Below are positions 36,045-44,778 of a stretch of DNA of 64,000 bases, piece after piece. This stretch comes from Paraburkholderia kururiensis. GTDB taxonomy: Bacteria; Pseudomonadota; Gammaproteobacteria; Burkholderiales; Burkholderiaceae. Numbering within the stretch: position 1 is the stretch's first letter; every line of letters begins with the position of its first letter. The DNA is taken from the NCBI RefSeq assembly GCF_034424375.1, contig NZ_CP139965.1, forward strand, positions 4,898,001-4,962,000, read 5' to 3'. The notes under the pieces were generated by a model. The model had not been told where the DNA came from. It saw nothing but the letters and a program-made list of their open reading frames with translations, and did no database searches. The position numbers were made by a program, and so were the translations under genes.

Positions 36045-36369
36045 TGACAGCTCCCTTCGGGTCACGCTACGCATGAATCGTAGTCAAAGAAACGGGCGGT
36101 GGCGAGCAAGCCGCGCGGCACGTGCCCCGGGGCGACGCACGATCCGTTCCTGCCGCTGCCGGCTGCACGGGCCACCGTTGATCGTCGATGATCCCATGAC
36201 GGAGTGGATCTGTCCCGCAAAGTTTCCACCATCGTGCCCGAAATTACAAAATCTCATAAAGTAGTGACGCGATGTTTGTTCGTGGTGCAGGCCTCTGCTC
36301 GTATGCTGTAAATTTGTCAGCCCGGCCAGAGATTCCTGGGCGGGCCCGAACCCTTCAAGGAGCCGCATC
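36045..36369. other. divergent region between the DUF883 gene and peroxiredoxin
   Basis: 325 bases. The right end is A/T-rich (AAATTACAAAATCTCATAAA, 36241-36260) and then has a TATGCT about 65 bases before the peroxiredoxin ATG, which suits a promoter. AAGGAG at 36357-36362 is its ribosome site. Nothing else recognised. Confidence 0.4.
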
Positions 36370-37008
36370 ATGAGTCTACGTCTTGGCGACATCGCGCCCG
36401 ATTTTGAACAGGATTCGACCATTGGCCGCGTCAAGTTTCATGAGTGGCTGGGCGATAGCTGGGGCGTGCTGTTCTCGCATCCCGCCGACTTCACGCCGGT
36501 GTGCACGACGGAACTGGGCCTGACCGCGAAACTCGCCAGCGAATTCGAGAAGCGCAATGTGAAGACGATTGCGCTCTCCGTCGACAACGTCCAGTCGCAC
36601 AAAGACTGGATCAAGGACATCAACGAGACCCAGGCCGCCAGCGTCGGCTTCCCGATTCTGGCCGACGGCGATCGCAAGGTCTCGCAGCTCTACGACATGA
36701 TTCATCCGAACGCGAACGAAACGCTCACGGTGCGTTCGCTCTTCGTGATCGATCCGAAGAAGAAGGTGCGGCTCATCATCACCTATCCGGCCAGCACGGG
36801 CCGCAACTTCGACGAAGTGCTGCGCGTTATCGACTCGCTGCAACTCACCGACAACTACCAGGTTGCTACGCCCGGCAACTGGAAGCAGGGCGAAGACGTG
36901 GTGATCGTGCCGTCGCTGCAGGACCCGGACGTGATCAAGCAGAAGTTCCCGAAGGGCTACAAGGCGCTGCGTCCGTACCTTCGCCTGACGCCGCAGCCGA
37001 ACAAGTAA
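36370..37008 (+). CDS. 1-Cys peroxiredoxin (Prx6 family)
   Basis: 212 residues. Thioredoxin-fold AhpC/TSA domain with the peroxidatic Cys45 in HPADFTPVCTTELG, and Arg in the conserved position further on. There is no other Cys in the protein, which places it in the 1-Cys Prx6 group. The C-terminal extension (YQVATPGNWKQGEDVVIVPS) is typical of Prx6. It reduces hydroperoxides in the cytoplasm using an external thiol. Clear AAGGAG site; a terminator follows the stop. Confidence 0.94.
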   Translation: MSLRLGDIAPDFEQDSTIGRVKFHEWLGDSWGVLFSHPADFTPVCTTELGLTAKLASEFEKRNVKTIALSVDNVQSHKDWIKDINETQAASVGFPILADGDRKVSQLYDMIHPNANETLTVRSLFVIDPKKKVRLIITYPASTGRNFDEVLRVIDSLQLTDNYQVATPGNWKQGEDVVIVPSLQDPDVIKQKFPKGYKALRPYLRLTPQPNK

Positions 37009-37032
37009 GCGGCAACGCTGCGCGCCACAACG

Positions 37033-37067
37033 AAAAAGCCACGCCGGCGAACCGGCGTGGCTTTTTT
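37033..37067. terminator. rho-independent terminator after peroxiredoxin
   Basis: AAAAAGCCACGCCGG (37033-37047), loop CGAA, then the perfect complement ending in TTTTTT at 37067. The stem begins 25 bases after the peroxiredoxin stop. A and T runs on both sides would let it act on the convergent strand too. Confidence 0.93.
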
Positions 37068-37162
37068 CATGCTGCTGCCAACGACGTGTCGGCCGCGAGG
37101 CCGCACCCCCCACACGAGCGATCCCATCTCTCGAACACGCGTCCGGACGCGCGATCAGTTCA

Positions 37163-38353
37163 TCAGAAAAACGCCTGAATGCCCGTCTGCGCGCGGCCAA
37201 GAATCAGCGCGTGAATGTCGTGCGTGCCTTCGTACGTATTCACGACCTCCAGATTCACCAGATGCCGCGCCACGCCGAATTCATCCGAGATGCCGTTGCC
37301 GCCCAGCATGTCGCGCGCGAGCCGCGCGATGTCGAGCGCCTTGCCGCATGAATTGCGCTTCATGATCGAAGTGATTTCCACGGCCGCCGTACCTTCGTCC
37401 TTCATGCGACCCAGGCGCAGCACGCCTTGCAGGCCGAGCGTGATTTCGGTCTGCATGTCGGCGAGTTTCTTCTGGACCAGTTGATTGGCGGCGAGCGGAC
37501 GCCCGAACTGCTTGCGGTCCAGGACGTATTGCCGCGCCGTGTGCCAGCACGATTCCGCGGCGCCCAGCGCGCCCCACGCAATGCCATAGCGAGCCGAATT
37601 GAGGCACGTGAACGGGCCGCGCAGTCCGCTCACGTTGGGCAGCATGTTTTCCTGCGGCACGAAGACTTCGTCCATCACGATTTCGCCCGTGATCGACGCT
37701 CGCAGCCCCACCTTGCCGTGGATGGGCGGCGACGAAAGGCCCTTCCAGCCTTTCTCCAGGATGAAGCCGCGAATGGTGTCCTGGCCGTCTTCCTCGAGCT
37801 TCGCCCAGACCACGAACACGTCCGCGATCGGCGAATTGGTGATCCACATCTTCGCACCCGAGAGCGAGAAGCCGCCGTCCACCTTCTTCGCGCGCGTCAC
37901 CATGCTGCCCGGGTCGGAGCCGTGGTTCGGCTCGGTCAGCCCGAAGCAGCCGATCCATTCGCCCGTGGCGAGCTTCGGCAAGTACTTTTGCTTTTGCGCA
38001 TCCGAGCCGAATTCGAAGATCGGCACCATCACGAGCGACGATTGCACCGACATCATCGACCGGTAGCCCGAATCGACGCGCTCCACCTCGCGCGCGATCA
38101 GCCCGTAGCTCACGTAGTTGAGGCCGGGGCCGCCGTACTGCTCGGGAATGGTCGGACCGAGCAGACCCAGTTCGCCCATCTCGCGGAAGATGCCGGCGTC
38201 GGTGCGTTCGTGGCGGAAGGCTTCGAGCACGCGCGGCGCGAGCTTGTCCTGCGCGTAGGCTTGCGCGGCGTCGCGCACCATGCGCTCGTCTTCTGTGAGC
38301 TGCTGGTCGATGAGCAGCGGGTCGTCCCAGTGGAACCGGGCGGTATCGGCCAT
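37163..38353 (-). CDS. gcdH: glutaryl-CoA dehydrogenase
   Basis: 396 residues from ATG 38353. Acyl-CoA dehydrogenase fold: helical N-domain, ECFGLTEPNHGSDPGSM-like beta-domain motif (CFGLTEPNHGSDPGSM) and KMWITNSPIADVFVVWA. The catalytic Glu is in NTYEGTHDIHALILGR near the end, as in GcdH. It oxidatively decarboxylates glutaryl-CoA to crotonyl-CoA with FAD and ETF, in lysine/tryptophan and benzoate-type catabolism. Divergent from an IclR regulator with a palindrome between them. An earlier in-frame codon at 38413 would run through the palindrome. Confidence 0.93.
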   Translation of the reverse strand: MADTARFHWDDPLLIDQQLTEDERMVRDAAQAYAQDKLAPRVLEAFRHERTDAGIFREMGELGLLGPTIPEQYGGPGLNYVSYGLIAREVERVDSGYRSMMSVQSSLVMVPIFEFGSDAQKQKYLPKLATGEWIGCFGLTEPNHGSDPGSMVTRAKKVDGGFSLSGAKMWITNSPIADVFVVWAKLEEDGQDTIRGFILEKGWKGLSSPPIHGKVGLRASITGEIVMDEVFVPQENMLPNVSGLRGPFTCLNSARYGIAWGALGAAESCWHTARQYVLDRKQFGRPLAANQLVQKKLADMQTEITLGLQGVLRLGRMKDEGTAAVEITSIMKRNSCGKALDIARLARDMLGGNGISDEFGVARHLVNLEVVNTYEGTHDIHALILGRAQTGIQAFF

Positions 38354-38393
38354 GACGTCTCTCCTCGATCTGGCTGGAATCGTGCTTGACTGA

Positions 38394-38412
38394 TGTTCCG
38401 CTATGCGGAACA
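38394..38412. promoter_or_regulatory. candidate IclR-family operator
   Basis: TGTTCCGCTATGCGGAACA, a perfect 8-base inverted repeat with a 3-base centre, lies between the divergent gcdH and IclR genes, 40 bases before the gcdH ATG. IclR regulators typically bind palindromes of this kind in the shared promoter. The binding partner is inferred. Confidence 0.7.
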
Positions 38413-38536
38413 ATGTTTTGCAAATCAGCGCTCAGTGTACACGCGTTGTGCGGCCTGTGCAGCTATCCCGGGCTGCCGGACCGGTGTTCCCGCAGCCCAC
38501 ACATTCATCGCACCCAGCCCTCCACCGTTCGCCGCC

Positions 38537-39334
38537 ATGTCCAGCTCGTCCGACATTACCGCATCCGATTCCACTGCCATCGACGAGCGCAAGTTCGTCG
38601 TCGCACTCGCCCGCGGGCTCGATCTGCTGCGCGCGTTCCGTCCGGGCGAGACGCTGCTCGGCAATCGCGATTTCGTGGAACGCACGGGGCTGCCCAAAGC
38701 CACGGTCAACCGCCTCGCCTACACGCTGACGGCGCTCGGCTATCTGCGTTTCGACGAGGCGCTGGGCAAGTACGCGCTGGATGCCGGCGTGCTTTCGCTC
38801 GGCTTCGCGCTGCTCTCGGGCACGGACACGCTCGAACTCGCGCGGCCGCACATGCGTACCTTCGCGCGCGAGGTGGGCGCGGCGGTGTCGCTGGGCTGCC
38901 GCGATGGTCTCGACATGATCTATCTCGACACCATCCGCAGCGAAACGGCGCTTACGCTCGGGCTTGCGCCGGGCTCGCGGCTCTCCATGCTGACGAGTTC
39001 CATGGGTCGCGCGTATCTCGCCGTGCAACCGGAGGACGTGCGGGCATCGTTGCTCGCGGAGTTGAAGAAGGCGGCGGGCAGGGGCGGCGCGGCGCAGGTC
39101 GCGGCGGCGCAGCGCGAGATCGACGCGTTTGCGGGCGAGGGCTGCTGCTATTCGTTTCGCGACTGGCACGACGACGTCAACGCCGTCGCGGTGCCCTTGC
39201 GCGAGCCGCGCGACGGCCGCCTGCTCGTGCTGAGCTGCAGCGGACCGGCATCGTCGATGGACGAGGAGGTGTTTCGCTCGCGGGTTGCGCCAAAGCTCAA
39301 AGCACTCGCGCGAAAACTCGGCGCGACGGTCTGA
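38537..39334 (+). CDS. IclR family transcriptional regulator
   Basis: 265 residues from ATG 38537. Winged HTH at about 20-80 (FVVALARGLDLLRAFRPGE, then RTGLPKATVNRLAYTLTALG), then the IclR effector domain. That domain includes VGAAVSLGCRDGLDMIYLD and the SSMGRAYLA strand. A longer frame to 38393 would cross the palindrome. Divergent from gcdH, which it probably regulates in response to a pathway metabolite. Confidence 0.9.
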   Translation: MSSSSDITASDSTAIDERKFVVALARGLDLLRAFRPGETLLGNRDFVERTGLPKATVNRLAYTLTALGYLRFDEALGKYALDAGVLSLGFALLSGTDTLELARPHMRTFAREVGAAVSLGCRDGLDMIYLDTIRSETALTLGLAPGSRLSMLTSSMGRAYLAVQPEDVRASLLAELKKAAGRGGAAQVAAAQREIDAFAGEGCCYSFRDWHDDVNAVAVPLREPRDGRLLVLSCSGPASSMDEEVFRSRVAPKLKALARKLGATV

Positions 39335-39444
39335 TGCACCGGCCACGTCCGCCTGAAACGCAGACCAATCACAGGAAAGAAACCGAAGAACCCGACGCGC
39401 CCGTTCAGGGTCGCCGGCTCACATCGCCCGCTCAGGTCCCCCGT

Positions 39445-40275
39445 TCAAGCCGCCCGGTCGCTGTGCAGCGCGAAAAGCGGTCCCTGTACGAAGCGCACGT
39501 CGTATTGCTGGAGCAGATCGAACTGCGCAGCATCGCGCACGCCGCTGAAGATGAGCGGAATGCGCAGCCTCCCCGCGTAGCCCACCAGCGGCTTCACCAT
39601 CGAATCGCGCAACGCCGCGCCCGCGTCCATCTTGATGAAGTCGAGGCGCGCCATGTCGGATACCGAGAGGATCTGCCCCGCGTTCGGCAGATTGCCCGCC
39701 ACCTTGAACCCGTAAAGCTGATAGCTCTTCGTGAGATAGCCGAGAAACGTCTTGTGCGCCACGGCCGCGGGCGGCAGCTCGATCACCACGCGCGCCGGAT
39801 TCAGTCCGAACGAGATGAGCACGGTCGAAAAGTGCCGCCCGTGGTCGTACTTCACGCTCTTCAATAGCCGCTCGTGCACGCGCAGAAACAGCAGCCCGTG
39901 TTGCTGCGCGCCGAAGAAATTGATGGCGTGCATCGCGCGCGCCATGCGGTCGAGCGCGACGAGCTGCTGGTCGTCGGTGGCGTAGTCGAGCGGCTCGAAC
40001 GGCTCAGGCCGCTCGCCGTCTGTGCGCCGGGTGATGGCCTGAAAGCCCAGTTCGTCGCCGAACCGCTCGGCGCTCTCCGGCTCGGACGACAGCGACTGCG
40101 CGAGCCCATGCACGCTGATATCGAAGATGGGCTCGTAGGCGCTGCCGATCTCCACGCCGCCGAAGTGCGCGACCGCGTGTCCCTGCTGCGCGCCGGTGCC
40201 CATGGCGAGGTGCTCGCCGAGGAATGGGTGCTCCGCCGCACGGGCGACAAGTTCTGAGGTGGTGAGGGCAATCAT
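39445..40275 (-). CDS. degenerate EAL-domain protein
   Basis: 276 residues. The fold order of an EAL phosphodiesterase is present: AYEPIFDISVHG, LLFLRVHERLL, RVVIELPP, LDFIKMDAG, and VRFVQGPLFA near the end. But the EAL triad is replaced (LGFQAITRR), the Asn of the NxS/T strand is Arg, and the ELTE and DDFGTG motifs are not recognisable. It is therefore unlikely to hydrolyse cyclic-di-GMP and may bind a ligand or partner instead. It is transcribed divergently from the AAHS porter. Confidence 0.7.
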   Translation of the reverse strand: MIALTTSELVARAAEHPFLGEHLAMGTGAQQGHAVAHFGGVEIGSAYEPIFDISVHGLAQSLSSEPESAERFGDELGFQAITRRTDGERPEPFEPLDYATDDQQLVALDRMARAMHAINFFGAQQHGLLFLRVHERLLKSVKYDHGRHFSTVLISFGLNPARVVIELPPAAVAHKTFLGYLTKSYQLYGFKVAGNLPNAGQILSVSDMARLDFIKMDAGAALRDSMVKPLVGYAGRLRIPLIFSGVRDAAQFDLLQQYDVRFVQGPLFALHSDRAA

Positions 40276-40522
40276 CGTGATGAGTGTGCGCTTGAGGCGC
40301 CGTCGGGCCGCGCAGGTCGGGCCGCTTTATGCGTGGATGGTAGCAGTCTGCGCTCGCGGCACATGGACAGATTGGTCATATCCATATCGGTGCCGCTGCC
40401 TTGCAGGCGCAGGCCAGGGTTTACGTTGATTTCACTAATCGTAATTCGTTTTACCATGCGTAAATTCTTCGGCTGCGACACATCGGCGCACCGGGAGACC
40501 CTATAAGCGAGGAGACGCACTC

Positions 40523-41908
40523 ATGACCGCCACCCACGACCCTTTCCCTCCGCCGCGCCCATCGCAGGCCGCGGCCGCCACGCTCGACGTGGAGCGCGTG
40601 CTCGCGCAAGCGCATCGCCCGGGCTTCCAGGTCTTGCTGCTCGTGCTGTGCGGGCTGTGCCTCGTGATCGACGGCTTCGACGCGCAAGCCATGGGCTACG
40701 TGGCGCCCAGCGTGATCGGGGAATGGCACGTGTCGAAGGCGGCGTTGGGGCCGGTCTTCAGTGCGAGTCTCTTCGGCATGCTGCTGGGCGCGCTCGCGCT
40801 TTCCGTGCTGGCGGACCGTATCGGGCGGCGTCCGGTGCTGATCGGCGCCACGGCGTTCTTCGCCGCCGCCATGCTCGCCACGCCGTTCGTGTCCACGATT
40901 GCCCAGCTCATGGTGCTGCGCTTCGTGACCGGGCTTGGCCTCGGCTGCATCATGCCGAACGCAATGGCGCTGGTGGGCGAGTTCTCCACGCCGGCACATC
41001 GCGTGAAGCGGATGATGCTGGTCTCCTGCGGCTTCACGGTGGGCGCAGCGTTGGGCGGCTTCGTGAGCGCCGCGCTGATTCCCGCCTACGGCTGGCGCGC
41101 AGTGTTCTGGGTGGGCGGCTTCGTGCCGCTGCTGCTGGCTGCTGCGATGATCGCGGTGCTGCCGGAGTCGCTGCAATTCCTCGTGCTCAAGGGCCATCTG
41201 GCGCGCGCCCGCCGCTGGCTCGCGAAGTTCGACCCGACGCTCGCCGTGTCCGATGCGACGCGCCTTGTCGTGCGCGAGAAGGCCGATGCCGGCGCCCCCG
41301 TGGCCGAGCTCTTTCGCGCCGGCCGCGCGCCCGTGACGCTGATCCTCTGGGGCATCAGCTTCATGAACCTGATCGACCTGTACTTCCTCTCGAACTGGCT
41401 TCCCACGGTGATGCGCGCCGCGGGCTACACGCCTGCGACGGCGGTGATCGTCGGCACCGTGCTGCAGACGGGCGGCGTGATCGGCACGCTGCTGCTCGGC
41501 TGGTTCATCGAGCGGTTCGGTTTCGTGCGCGTGCTGCTCGCGTGCTTCGCGGGTGCCGCGGTGTTCGTGGGCGCGATCGGCAGCGTGGCGCACATGCTGC
41601 CGTGGCTGCTTGTTGCCGTGTTCGCGGGCGGCTTCTGCGTGGTGGGCGGACAGCCCGCCGTCAACGCGCTCGCCGGTCACTATTACCCCACCACGCTGCG
41701 CTCCACGGGCATCGGCTGGAGCCTCGGCATTGGCCGCGTGGGCTCGGTGATCGGGCCGCTCGTGGGCGGGCAACTGATTGCGCTCAACTGGTCCAACGCG
41801 GCGTTGTTCCATGCCGCGGCCGTGCCCGTGGTGTGCTCGGCGCTGCTCGTGGTCGTGCTCGCCGGCTTGTCGCGCACCGGCGCCGGTGCCGTCGTGGATC
41901 CCGCGTAA
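40523..41908 (+). CDS. MFS transporter, aromatic acid:H+ symporter (AAHS) family
   Basis: 461 residues with 12 membrane segments. IDGFDAQAMGYVAPS in helix 1 is the AAHS signature (DGxD), and LADRIGRRPVLIG is the loop 2-3 MFS motif. PESLQFLVLKGH comes after helix 6. AAHS porters bring in benzoate, protocatechuate or hydroxyphenylacetate-type acids. It is 50 bases upstream of hmgA on the same strand, so the substrate may feed homogentisate. Confidence 0.88.
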   Translation: MTATHDPFPPPRPSQAAAATLDVERVLAQAHRPGFQVLLLVLCGLCLVIDGFDAQAMGYVAPSVIGEWHVSKAALGPVFSASLFGMLLGALALSVLADRIGRRPVLIGATAFFAAAMLATPFVSTIAQLMVLRFVTGLGLGCIMPNAMALVGEFSTPAHRVKRMMLVSCGFTVGAALGGFVSAALIPAYGWRAVFWVGGFVPLLLAAAMIAVLPESLQFLVLKGHLARARRWLAKFDPTLAVSDATRLVVREKADAGAPVAELFRAGRAPVTLILWGISFMNLIDLYFLSNWLPTVMRAAGYTPATAVIVGTVLQTGGVIGTLLLGWFIERFGFVRVLLACFAGAAVFVGAIGSVAHMLPWLLVAVFAGGFCVVGGQPAVNALAGHYYPTTLRSTGIGWSLGIGRVGSVIGPLVGGQLIALNWSNAALFHAAAVPVVCSALLVVVLAGLSRTGAGAVVDPA

Positions 41909-41958
41909 CGCGCACTCATCTCGTCTCAGTTTTCATCGTTCCAGGGAGAACCGTTCCC

Positions 41959-43287
41959 ATGACCCACGCTCAACCGCTTCGACACGAGATCGAACCGGGC
42001 TACCAGTCCGGCTTCGCCAACGAATTTGCCACCGAAGCGCTGCCCGGCGCGTTACCTGCGGGCCGCAACTCGCCGCAGCGCGCGCCTTACGGGCTTTATG
42101 CCGAGCAGCTGTCGGGCACGGCGTTCACCGCGCCGCGCTCGCATAATCGCCGCACGTGGCTGTATCGCATCCGTCCCGCCGCGATGCATCAGCCGTTCAC
42201 GGCGTTGCCGTCGGAGCGTCTTGTCGCCGACTTCGGCTCGGTGCCGCCCACCTCGCCGAACCAGCTGCGCTGGGACCCGCTGCCCATGCCCACCGCGCCC
42301 ACGGACTTCGTGGACAGTTGGGTCACGATGGCCGGCAACGGCTCGGCCAACGCGATGAGCGGTTGCGCGATTCATCTGTACGCCGCGAACCGCTCGATGA
42401 AAGACCGCTATTTCTACGACGCCGACGGCGAACTTCTGATCGTGCCGCAGCAAGGGCGCCTCGCCATCGCCACGGAAATGGGCCGGCTCGACATCGAGCC
42501 CTTCGAGATTGCCGTGATTCCGCGCGGCGTGCGCTTCACGGTGAGCCTGCCGGACGGCGAAGCGCGCGGCTATATCTGCGAGAACTTCGGCGCGCTGCTG
42601 CGCCTGCCGGATCTCGGGCCCATCGGCTCGAACGGACTGGCGAATCCGCGCGACTTCCTCACGCCGCACGCGGCCTACGAAGACCGCGAAGGCGCCTTCG
42701 AACTCGTCGCGAAAATGGACGGCCGGCTGTGGCGCGCGGACATCGGCCATTCGCCGCTCGACGTCGTCGCGTGGCACGGCAACTACGCGCCGTGCAAATA
42801 CGATCTGCGCCGCTTCAACACCATCGGCTCGATCAGCTACGACCACCCGGACCCGTCGATCTTCCTCGTGCTCCAGTCGCAAAGCGATACGCCGGGCGTA
42901 GACGCCATCGACTTCGTGATCTTCCCGCCGCGCTGGCTCGCCGCCGAAGACACGTTCCGGCCGCCCTGGTTTCACCGCAACGTGGCGAGCGAATTCATGG
43001 GTCTCGTGCACGGCGTCTACGACGCGAAGGCCGAGGGCTTCGTGCCCGGCGGCGCGAGCCTGCACAACTGCATGACGGGCCACGGGCCGGATGCCGAGAC
43101 GTTCGAAAAAGCCTCGGCTATCGACACCTCGAAACCCAACAAGGTGGCCGACACGATGGCCTTCATGTTCGAAACGCGCACGCTGATTCGCCCCACGCGC
43201 TTCGCGCTGGAAACGGCGCAACTGCAGGCGCATTACTTCGAGTGCTGGCAAGGCCTCAAGAAGCACTTCAATCCGGAGCAACGATGA
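41959..43287 (+). CDS. hmgA: homogentisate 1,2-dioxygenase
   Basis: 442 residues from ATG 41959 (the frame is open much further upstream, but inside the porter gene). Cupin-type iron dioxygenase. The start YQSGFANEFATEALPGALP is diagnostic. Iron ligands lie in WFHRNVASEFMGLVHG (His, Glu) and in the later HNCMTGHGPDAETFEKAS (His). It opens the homogentisate ring to maleylacetoacetate in tyrosine/phenylalanine breakdown. Its stop overlaps the fahA ATG by 4 bases. Confidence 0.97.
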   Translation: MTHAQPLRHEIEPGYQSGFANEFATEALPGALPAGRNSPQRAPYGLYAEQLSGTAFTAPRSHNRRTWLYRIRPAAMHQPFTALPSERLVADFGSVPPTSPNQLRWDPLPMPTAPTDFVDSWVTMAGNGSANAMSGCAIHLYAANRSMKDRYFYDADGELLIVPQQGRLAIATEMGRLDIEPFEIAVIPRGVRFTVSLPDGEARGYICENFGALLRLPDLGPIGSNGLANPRDFLTPHAAYEDREGAFELVAKMDGRLWRADIGHSPLDVVAWHGNYAPCKYDLRRFNTIGSISYDHPDPSIFLVLQSQSDTPGVDAIDFVIFPPRWLAAEDTFRPPWFHRNVASEFMGLVHGVYDAKAEGFVPGGASLHNCMTGHGPDAETFEKASAIDTSKPNKVADTMAFMFETRTLIRPTRFALETAQLQAHYFECWQGLKKHFNPEQR

Positions 43288-44681
43288 CCTACGCGACACC
43301 GTCCGCCGCCGCAGACGCGTTGAAGGCGACGCTCGATCCGTCGCGAAAGAGCTGGATCGAAAGCGCGAACAATCCGCTGTGCGACTTCTCCATCCAGAAC
43401 CTGCCGTTCGGCGTGTTCAGCGACCCACGCAATGCACGCAACGCACGCAACACTGGGCGCCGCGTAGGCGTGGCGATCGGCGACGCGATCGTCGACCTCG
43501 CGGCGCTCCACGACGCAGGGCTGCTCACGTTGCCGGCGTTGTCCGACGATGCGGCGCGCGAGGTGCTGAATGCCGCCGCACTGAACGCGTTCATGGCCGC
43601 GGGCCGTGACGTATGGCGCAGCGTGCGCGTTCAACTGAGCGACCTGCTCGCTCGCCACGACGATAACGGCAGCGATAACGACAACGCCAACGCCAACGCG
43701 GCCCTGCGCGACGACGCTGCACTGCGCGAGCGCGTGCTGGTGCCCATGGCCGACGCCACGCTGCATCTGCCCGTCGATATTCCGGGCTACACGGACTTCT
43801 ACTCGTCGAAGGAGCACGCCACCAACGTCGGCGCCATGTTTCGGGATCCGAAGAATGCGCTGCTGCCCAACTGGCTCGAAATGCCGATCGGCTACAACGG
43901 ACGCGCGTCGTCGGTGGTCGTGAGCGGCACGCCGGTGCGCCGCCCCAACGGCCAGCTCAAGTTGCCCGAGCAAGAGCGCCCCGTATTCGGCGCGTGCCGC
44001 AAGCTCGACATCGAACTCGAAACGGGCTTCTTCATCGGCTGCGGCAACGCGCTCGGCGAACCGATCGCCTGCGAAGCGGCCGAGGACCACATCTTCGGCA
44101 TGGTGCTGCTCAACGACTGGAGCGCGCGCGACATTCAGCAGTGGGAATACGTGCCGCTTGGTCCATTCAACTCGAAGGGCTTTGCCACGACGATCTCGCC
44201 GTGGGTCGTGACGCTCGACGCGCTCGAACCGTTTCGCGTGCAGCAGCCGGCGCAGGAGCCGCAGCCGCTGGCTTACCTGCGCCACAGCGGCCGGCACGCG
44301 TTCGACATCGCGCTGGAAGTGCGGCTGCGCGCCGACGGCGCGCGCGAGGCCACCACGATCTGCCGCACGAACTTCCGCCACCTGTACTGGACGATGGCGC
44401 AGCAGCTCGCGCATCACACCGTGGCGGGCTGCAACACGCGCGTGGGCGACCTGCTGGGATCGGGCACGATCAGCGGCCCGACGGAGGACTCGTACGGCAG
44501 CCTGCTCGAACTCACGTGGAACGGCAAGCGGCCCGTCGTGCTGAAAGAGGGCGGCACGCGCAGCTTCATCGAAGACGGCGACGAACTCACGCTGGCGGGC
44601 TGGTGCCAGGGCGATGGATATCGCGTCGGCTTCGGTATTTGCGCGGGGACGATCCTGCCGGCGTTGCCCGTGAGTGAATGA
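43284..44681 (+). CDS. fahA: fumarylacetoacetase
   Basis: 465 residues. Metal-binding carboxylates are seen in YTDFYSSKEHATNVG, in DIELETGFFIGCGN and in NDWSARDIQQWEYVPLGPF, matching the FAH active site. It cleaves fumarylacetoacetate to fumarate and acetoacetate, the last step after HmgA. The N-terminal third carries two low-complexity insertions: an Asn-Ala-Arg repeat near residue 50 and an Asp/Asn/Ala run near 128-140. Both are encoded by short repeats in the DNA. No maiA was seen nearby. Confidence 0.96.
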   Translation: MTYATPSAAADALKATLDPSRKSWIESANNPLCDFSIQNLPFGVFSDPRNARNARNTGRRVGVAIGDAIVDLAALHDAGLLTLPALSDDAAREVLNAAALNAFMAAGRDVWRSVRVQLSDLLARHDDNGSDNDNANANAALRDDAALRERVLVPMADATLHLPVDIPGYTDFYSSKEHATNVGAMFRDPKNALLPNWLEMPIGYNGRASSVVVSGTPVRRPNGQLKLPEQERPVFGACRKLDIELETGFFIGCGNALGEPIACEAAEDHIFGMVLLNDWSARDIQQWEYVPLGPFNSKGFATTISPWVVTLDALEPFRVQQPAQEPQPLAYLRHSGRHAFDIALEVRLRADGAREATTICRTNFRHLYWTMAQQLAHHTVAGCNTRVGDLLGSGTISGPTEDSYGSLLELTWNGKRPVVLKEGGTRSFIEDGDELTLAGWCQGDGYRVGFGICAGTILPALPVSE

Positions 44682-44778
44682 GCGAGGGCGCGGGCGTTGG
44701 CTCAACTCGCCATGCGGCCGCGCGACGCGGTTTCGACCAGCGCGCTCCGCTTGGCCGCAGCCCAACGCCACATCACGG

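Noticed and set aside
40380..40520. Regulator site in the A/T-rich leader of the AAHS porter (TTTACG...CGTAAA and repeated CGTAA(A)TTC)
   Set aside because: The inverted repeat arms are 6 bases and about 35 bases apart and the direct repeats are imperfect, so chance is likely.
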